Below, piece after piece: positions 20,495-26,062 of a DNA stretch of 26,062 bases (position 1 is the first letter of the stretch; each line of letters starts with the position of its first letter). The notes below the pieces were generated by a model that ran no database searches, was not told the origin of the DNA, and worked only from the letters and a program-made list of their open reading frames with translations. The translations under genes were made by a program, and so were the position numbers. The stretch comes from Trachelipus rathkii (lineage: Eukaryota; Arthropoda; Malacostraca; Isopoda; Trachelipodidae), in contig JABUQX010014029.1 in assembly GCA_015478945.1 (NCBI GenBank), forward strand, positions 52,501 to 78,562, read 5' to 3'.

Positions 20495-23339
20495 TAACCT
20501 AATATATATATATTATATAAATACTACGCATATATTATAGTCAAGTAAGTGATACCAAGCTTATATAAAAGACTTGAATTGGTTTTATCAATATTATTTA
20601 TATTAAGTATCCAATATATGAACTTCGTTAAATATTTACTTATCGACTAATTAAATTGTTCATGATATTACAAATTACTGGATTAATATTTTTTAAGATT
20701 TATATTCGTTTAATGTAATAAAATTAAAATTAACGTATTATATAACATTTATTCCTCTGAATTGCCTAAGGTTATCGCTTCACACACGTTATTCAATAAT
20801 AATAATAGTATCTTCATATTTTAAAATTAATATATATATACTATAATATATTATAGTATAATATAGTATAGTATTATTATATATATAGTTATATAGGTAA
20901 TTTTAATATTATTAAAGTAATATTTATATTAATTATAATTTATAAATTTTTATATTATATATACTAAATTGTTTAATCAACAAATAAAATTAGTGATATA
21001 TTAATATATTTATATAGCTTATATATATATATTATATATATATGTATTATATATTAATATATATGATATATATATATATATATATATATTATTTGGACAA
21101 AGTTAAAGTGAAGTATATATATAGTGAAATAAATATAAAAAAGCTTCATATGCTATTTTTATTCAAGTTATTTAATAGTTATAATATAATATTAAACAAT
21201 TAAATAATATAATAATTAAATAATAATTAAAATAATAATAATAATAATAAATAATATTAGTAAAATTATATTATAAATTATAATAATTCAAATATATATT
21301 TTTAAATAAAATAAATTAAGTGTTAATATCATTAAATTAAGTATTTAAAAATATAAATCAATGACATTTTAAATATAATAAATTAATTATAAATTTACTC
21401 AAAAATTTTGCTCATAAATATCTTATAGTTATAAATAATAATTGATCTAAATTAAAATTTCCTACTTAACTAAGACTGACGAAGTAATAATCGTAATAAT
21501 AATATGAGATAAAAATAAATAAAAAAATCTTAAACAATCGTTTATAAATACTCGTACAGAAATAAATAACATGAACCAGATCCCCAACAATATCTAGAAC
21601 ACGGATTGGAGGAGACAAATACATCTTTCATATCTTCGCAAATTTCAATTATCCGCTCATTCAATCAATCATGAAGGGTCATACCAACTTCTCCACTTCG
21701 AGTGTGAGTTTATTCCATGCTTTGTCTTTTTATATATAGATTTATTTTTACTGTGTATATTATATGAGAAATTGTCCACAGAACGTTTATATATAATTGG
21801 AATATACTTCAATATATACTCGACCAAACATCCAAATATATTAAACCTAAAAAATAAAGTATAATATGAACTGTCAAGTAACCTAAACGTAAAAAGCTTA
21901 ATAGATATATAATTATATATATAGTCCAAGTTAATTCCTATTTTTCTATTTTTTAAAAAGTTTCAACAAATCCGTGTTTAGAAAGGTTAAGAATTTGGAT
22001 GTCCAACATAAAATTTTTTAAAATTATTTCCTTTAAATTAAAATGTATAACTACTTTTATAAGTATAAATTACTTTTTAGAGAGTTGATATTTTGTTAGT
22101 GATAATTTGTCATTTATGTCCCAGAGATGTGTTATATGGACATTATTTTGCCAGCTTTAGCGTATAACGTCGAAATCTTAATAGAAATTTCAAAAATATA
22201 TTTCAACTTTAAAAAAAAATAAAATTGTTGTTTTCTATTTTCTTGAATAATTGAAACTAAATTTTAATATAATGATATATTAAGATATAAAAAATTCTCA
22301 TCATTTTTAATGTTATTAAATTTTAATAGAATTTAACTTTTAAATTGTAAATAACAAATATTTAATATTTCGTTATTATTAAATTATGTCATATTCTTCC
22401 TCTCCTTCCACGACCCTAAAATAATAATCATAATACACCTTTCCTCAATAAATAATCAAATTTACATAATTATTTCTGACTATAATTTTGATATTTTATT
22501 CTATATTTATTTATTTAATTATTATTTTAAATTTTATAGTAAATTTTTGTTTTTTTTTGATTTTGTTTTTTTTAACCTAAACTGTGACTGTGTCGTCCAA
22601 CTCAATTGCACTTATTTGTATAACATGTCAACTCATAGCCATTTTTATGGCAGGAAATATTTAATTAGTACTTAAAAATATCAAAAAAAAAGGGGTTCTT
22701 TAAACCGTGTTTAAAACAAAAACTTAATTTGGTGTTGCTTACAAAAACTGCAAGATTTTTTCAATACCATTTGAAGAATTATTCTAGATTTATATATACT
22801 AACTAACTTTTTATTAAGTAGGTTACAATTAAATTAATTTAAATCTAATCTTCAAATGTACCCACTCTATCATTTTTACTTCAACCCTAAATTAAGCACT
22901 ACCCCCTTCCCAATACTCATCCTCTCCACATCCCCGTACCCCCCCCAATAAAGGTCCACGTACACATGTTATGAAAAATTTCGAGTTCTAGATCACAAGC
23001 CTTTATAATTAATTTTGTATTTTAAAATATTATTTAATTTCATATTCAAAAATATTTAATTTAATTTATGTCTCGTTATTACCAACAGTAAAATAAATTA
23101 TATTAGTTATTATATATTATATTAATTATTATTAATTATTAATTATTTATAAGAAAAAATATGTATTATACATTTATTATTTGATATATATATTCATTAT
23201 TTTATAACTTTATTTATTTAATTATTATGTAAATTATTGTATTATTATTATTTAATAATTATATTATTACTAAAATAATATTAATAATTAAGATATATTA
23301 TTGAAATTCTATATATTTTAGTTTGTATAATAATTAATT
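20181..23339. other. A+T-rich intronic DNA, no gene seen
   Basis: Includes AT tracts at 20458-20492 and 21010-21095, an AAT-rich block at 21180-21260 and a C-rich, G-poor patch at about 22859-22965. The minus frame at 21669-21929 has no recognisable content. Nothing here supports a gene. Confidence 0.5.
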
Positions 23340-23357
23340 AAGTATATATATTTATAT

Positions 23358-23390
<33 letters not shown>

Positions 23391-23832
23391 AATATATATA
23401 AGCGGTTTTAAGTAGAGTAAAACCAAAATAAAGAATTTATAAGTATATATAAAAGTTTTAATTATTACCTTTATTTTTTTCAATTTATATATAAAAAGAT
23501 TTCGGAAATTTATTTAATATATATATATATATATATTATAATATTAATATAATATAGTATAACTTAATTATAATTAATATATATATATATATCATATAAT
23601 TAGTATATATATATATTTATTAATAGTATATATATTTATATATTATAATAATATATATATATAATATATATAATATGAATATAATATACTATATATAATA
23701 CCTAATATTTATTAATATAATATATATTATTACTATATAATATATATATACTATATATATATATATAATTATATCTCATATCATATACATATATATATGA
23801 TTTATATATATAAGTATATAATATATAATGTA
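23340..23832. repeat. AT-rich tracts
   Basis: AT and ATA runs at 23340-23402 and 23516-23832, split by about 110 bp of A+T-rich unique sequence. Confidence 0.85.
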
Positions 23833-24167
23833 CACGGATATTACCGCAAAGTAAATACGATAAAATAAATAATAACTTTCAGTCCACTGTTCAACTAGGA
23901 TATGGAATGAAGATTAACACATCCCCAATAATATATATATAATTATACATACCGTATGATTGCCAGATGTATTTATAGCAAAGTTTTATTGCCTCTAATT
24001 AATTAATAATATAATATATATTTTAATAAATTCATATATAAGTATTAATAAATTATATAATATATATAGATTATATATATAAAGAATATTATATATATAT
24101 AGATAAAAAGTGACTATAAATTTAATATATATATTTATATATATAAAGGAAACAAGTTTTATCTACC

Positions 24168-24190
24168 AAAAAAAAAAAAAAAAAAAAAAA
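24168..24190 (+). repeat. Poly(A) run of 23
   Basis: An uninterrupted A23 followed by A-rich sequence. It could be the tail of a retroposed element, but no body is recognisable upstream, where AT repeats lie. Confidence 0.7.
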
Positions 24191-24740
24191 TAAAATAAAC
24201 CCTAAAAGAAAAAGAGGCCCAGCGAAATAAACGATAATATTATACTAATCTTTGCAATTAAAGTAAATTATTCTTATTTCATACTATTATAAGGTCATTA
24301 TCATCTATAAGAAATAAATTATTATGCGCGTACTTTTATATTCTTTTTACTAATGGTGTTTTTTATACTTGCAACGAAGTCTAGATCTGAAGAATAGAAA
24401 CGATATGAAAAACTACTAAATAAAGCTTGAGACAACCACGCGTAATATCCTATGCAAGTCGATTAAAGCGAGGTCTATCACCCCGTGATAGAAACAATAT
24501 TTCATTTTATAGTATCGTATGATACCGTATATACATTGTATCTTATTTGTCTACTCGAAAGAAACCCAATTATATTAATATTATTTGTCCAAATAAATAA
24601 AAACAAAAATATAGACCAATCTATAAACTCTGTGATAATAGCTTAATAATTTAATATATACTTGAAAAACCCGGAGAGTCTACACATACTACGCCAATAC
24701 TAACGAAATGATATAAATATCACTTCTAAAATCTTTCCCG
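24191..24740. other. End of the inferred intron upstream of exon C
   Basis: More balanced composition than the DNA before it. No gene seen. A motif near 24669 (CCCGGAGAGTCTACACAT) resembles one near 15604 (CCCGAGAGATTCTACACAT). Confidence 0.4.
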
Positions 24741-24932
24741 GAACATTCCAGATCCCCCAGTAGTACAGTGCACAGGTCGATAGATTGTGAACCGCAGGAC
24801 GGGTCTCTTTAGGGTCTTCACATGCTTCCCGTGAACTCTAAAAGCTCTTCGGTACTTCAAACGGAGCTTTAGTGACTGAAATGCCGTTTATTGCAGATGG
24901 TAAAAAAGTCACAGAAGTTGATAGTCTTACTG
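24741..24932 (+). CDS. RIMBP2: RIM-binding protein, exon C (next FN3 segment), frameshifted
   Basis: Isolated coding segment in the RIM-BP order expected after exon B. Pieces in sequence are PDPPVVQ (from 24748), EPQDGSL (24789-24809), LPVNSKS (24825-24845), GTSNGALVT (24851-24877), AVY (24883-24891) and ADGKKVTEVDS (24893-24925). In RIM-BP homologues this stretch reads as PDPP, PQDGT, VTW-P, TGYAVYADGKKVT. The pieces fall in different frames, with at least four frame changes and one in-frame TAG (24810-24812) over about 190 bp. The putative donor near 24930-24934 (ACTG then TTTAGT) seems to lack one G. The acceptor near 24740 is not clean. I read it as a real exon with sequence errors; a decayed duplicate is the alternative. 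Confidence 0.8.
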
Positions 24933-25020
24933 TTTAGTTATATTTTATGTATTTTTTTTTTATTTTTTTTCTGTAAGATATGAGATTTTGTCCTATCCTT
25001 TAGAAGCGAAATTTTACACA

Positions 25021-25212
25021 GTCTTTCTTCTTCTCTTCTTCTTTTCTTCTTCTTCTTCTTCTTCTTCTTCTTCTTCTTCTTTCTTCTTTCTTTTCTTCTT
25101 CTTCTTCTTCTTCTTTCTTCTTCTTCTTCTTCTTCTTTCTTCTTTCTAATCTCTCTTATCTTTCTCCATCTTATATTCTTCTTTCTTACTTTTCTACTTC
25201 TTCTTCTTTTTT
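25021..25212 (+). repeat. (TTC)n pyrimidine tract downstream of exon C
   Basis: About 190 bp of TTC and TTTC repeats with almost no purines, about 90 bp after exon C and so in the next RIM-BP intron if the gene model holds. Long GAA/TTC tracts can form triplex DNA, which is known for the frataxin intron. The purine-free strand here is the presumed coding strand. Confidence 0.9.
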
Positions 25213-25640
25213 TATTATATAATAAAAAAAATGATTTTTAGTTTTCTTTCTTAATAAAAATAAAATATAAATAATATGTATTTATTATATTTTCCTCCCA
25301 ACAGAGAAGCTTTTACCTTCATTTTAATTTTTATCAAAAACTTTTATTTGATAAAAAGTAAAAACACTAAATTGATAGATATGAAAATAATAATAATATT
25401 AACAGTGAACTTATTAAAACTTTCAATTATAAATGTAGCTAGAATTGGATGGAGCCCAATGAATATTTCTATATTAATAGTTAAGTAATATATAATATTT
25501 AAAGACTGAGATTCATCAATTGTTAACATTTTATATTTGAGCTCTGATTTCAGAAGAATAATTATTTACTTTAGCACTATATAAATTTCTATTTTATTTA
25601 TATTATATCTCTATTCTTAAGTATAATATACATATGGAAG
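25213..25640. other. Sequence after the TTC tract, no gene seen
   Basis: Two overlapping short frames on opposite strands (25276-25488 plus and 25529-25344 minus) have only A+T-rich composition. I recognise nothing. Confidence 0.5.
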
Positions 25641-26062
25641 TTATTATTTATTAATTATTTTATTATTTATTATTAAATATTTATATAAATATTATTATTT
25701 ATAATTTATTTATATAATATTATTTATTTATTATTATTATTAATTATATATATATTTATTAATTGATTTAAATTATATATTATTATATATATGATTTAAT
25801 TATATATTTATTTATTTTATATATTATTATTATATATAATTATTATATTAATACTACTATTATTACCATTCCATTAATATATTTGGAGTGAGATATTCTA
25901 TTCATGATTAATTTATTTTAATTGAATTATTAATTATTATTATTATTATTATATATTAATCATATTATTCATTTATAAATTATTTTTATTATTAATTATT
26001 ATTATCTTAATTATTATTATTTAATTATTTTATATATAATTAGATTATTTACGATCTCATTA
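25641..26062. repeat. ATT/TTA-rich low-complexity tail of the window
   Basis: Irregular ATT, TTA and AT repeats to the window end, interrupted by about 60 bp of unique sequence near 25865-25925. Confidence 0.75.

Larger units (their letters stand above)
7600..24740 (+). other. Inferred 17.1-kb RIM-BP intron between exons B' and C
   Basis: The donor at 7600-7601 follows exon B', and exon C resumes the protein at about 24741 on the same strand. Exon B ends in phase 1, and exon C can be read as completing a Gly codon before I-P-D-P-P. The interval contains the outer part of the palindrome arm, a TIR element, a LINE fragment and long A+T-rich tracts. Its true length is uncertain if the palindrome is an assembly error. 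Confidence 0.6.

Overview
The window is animal nuclear DNA. It is extremely A+T-rich, full of (AT)n and ATT tracts, with no bacterial-style gene packing. The coding evidence is three short spliced exons of a RIM-binding protein (RIM-BP, RIMBP2 family), a presynaptic active-zone scaffold, plus the decayed reverse transcriptase of a Jockey-like LINE. Both suit a protostome such as an arthropod or mollusc, but the species cannot be named from the sequence.

The dominant feature is a giant imperfect palindrome. Bases 1 to about 6373 are the reverse complement of about 6985 to 13565. The same landmarks appear in mirror order: short ORFs at 680-874 and 12670-12864, ORFs at 3078-3434 and 10079-10516, a TIR element at 4543-5347 and 8068-8952, and RIM-BP exons at 5796-6325 and 7032-7599. 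The axis lies near 6680, in a 611-bp loop holding a single-copy GC-rich island (about 6515-6790). The left arm still matches its partner at base 1, so the palindrome probably runs past the window edge.

The left arm holds two RIM-BP exons on the minus strand with intact frames and splice sites (6325-6082 and 5927-5796). Together they encode one nearly complete fibronectin type III domain. The right arm holds the same exons on the plus strand, broken by many small, mostly one-base insertions. A third exon of the same gene, also frameshifted, lies on the plus strand at about 24741-24932. The right arm and right flank therefore read in gene order as exon A', exon B', a 17.1-kb intron, then exon C. 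The left arm is the extra inverted copy.

The intron from 7600 to 24740 holds the right-arm TIR element, the LINE fragment (about 13940-14470) and roughly 10 kb of A+T-rich DNA with no recognisable gene. Beyond exon C are a long (TTC)n pyrimidine tract (25021-25212) and ATT-rich sequence to the end.

Indel-dominated, patchy differences between the arms, frameshifts in exons that should be conserved, and self-complementary (AT)n at the junctions all suggest an inverted assembly or read fold-back artefact. A real inverted duplication is not excluded. I see no CRISPR array, operon, rRNA or tRNA, and no convincing new biological system.
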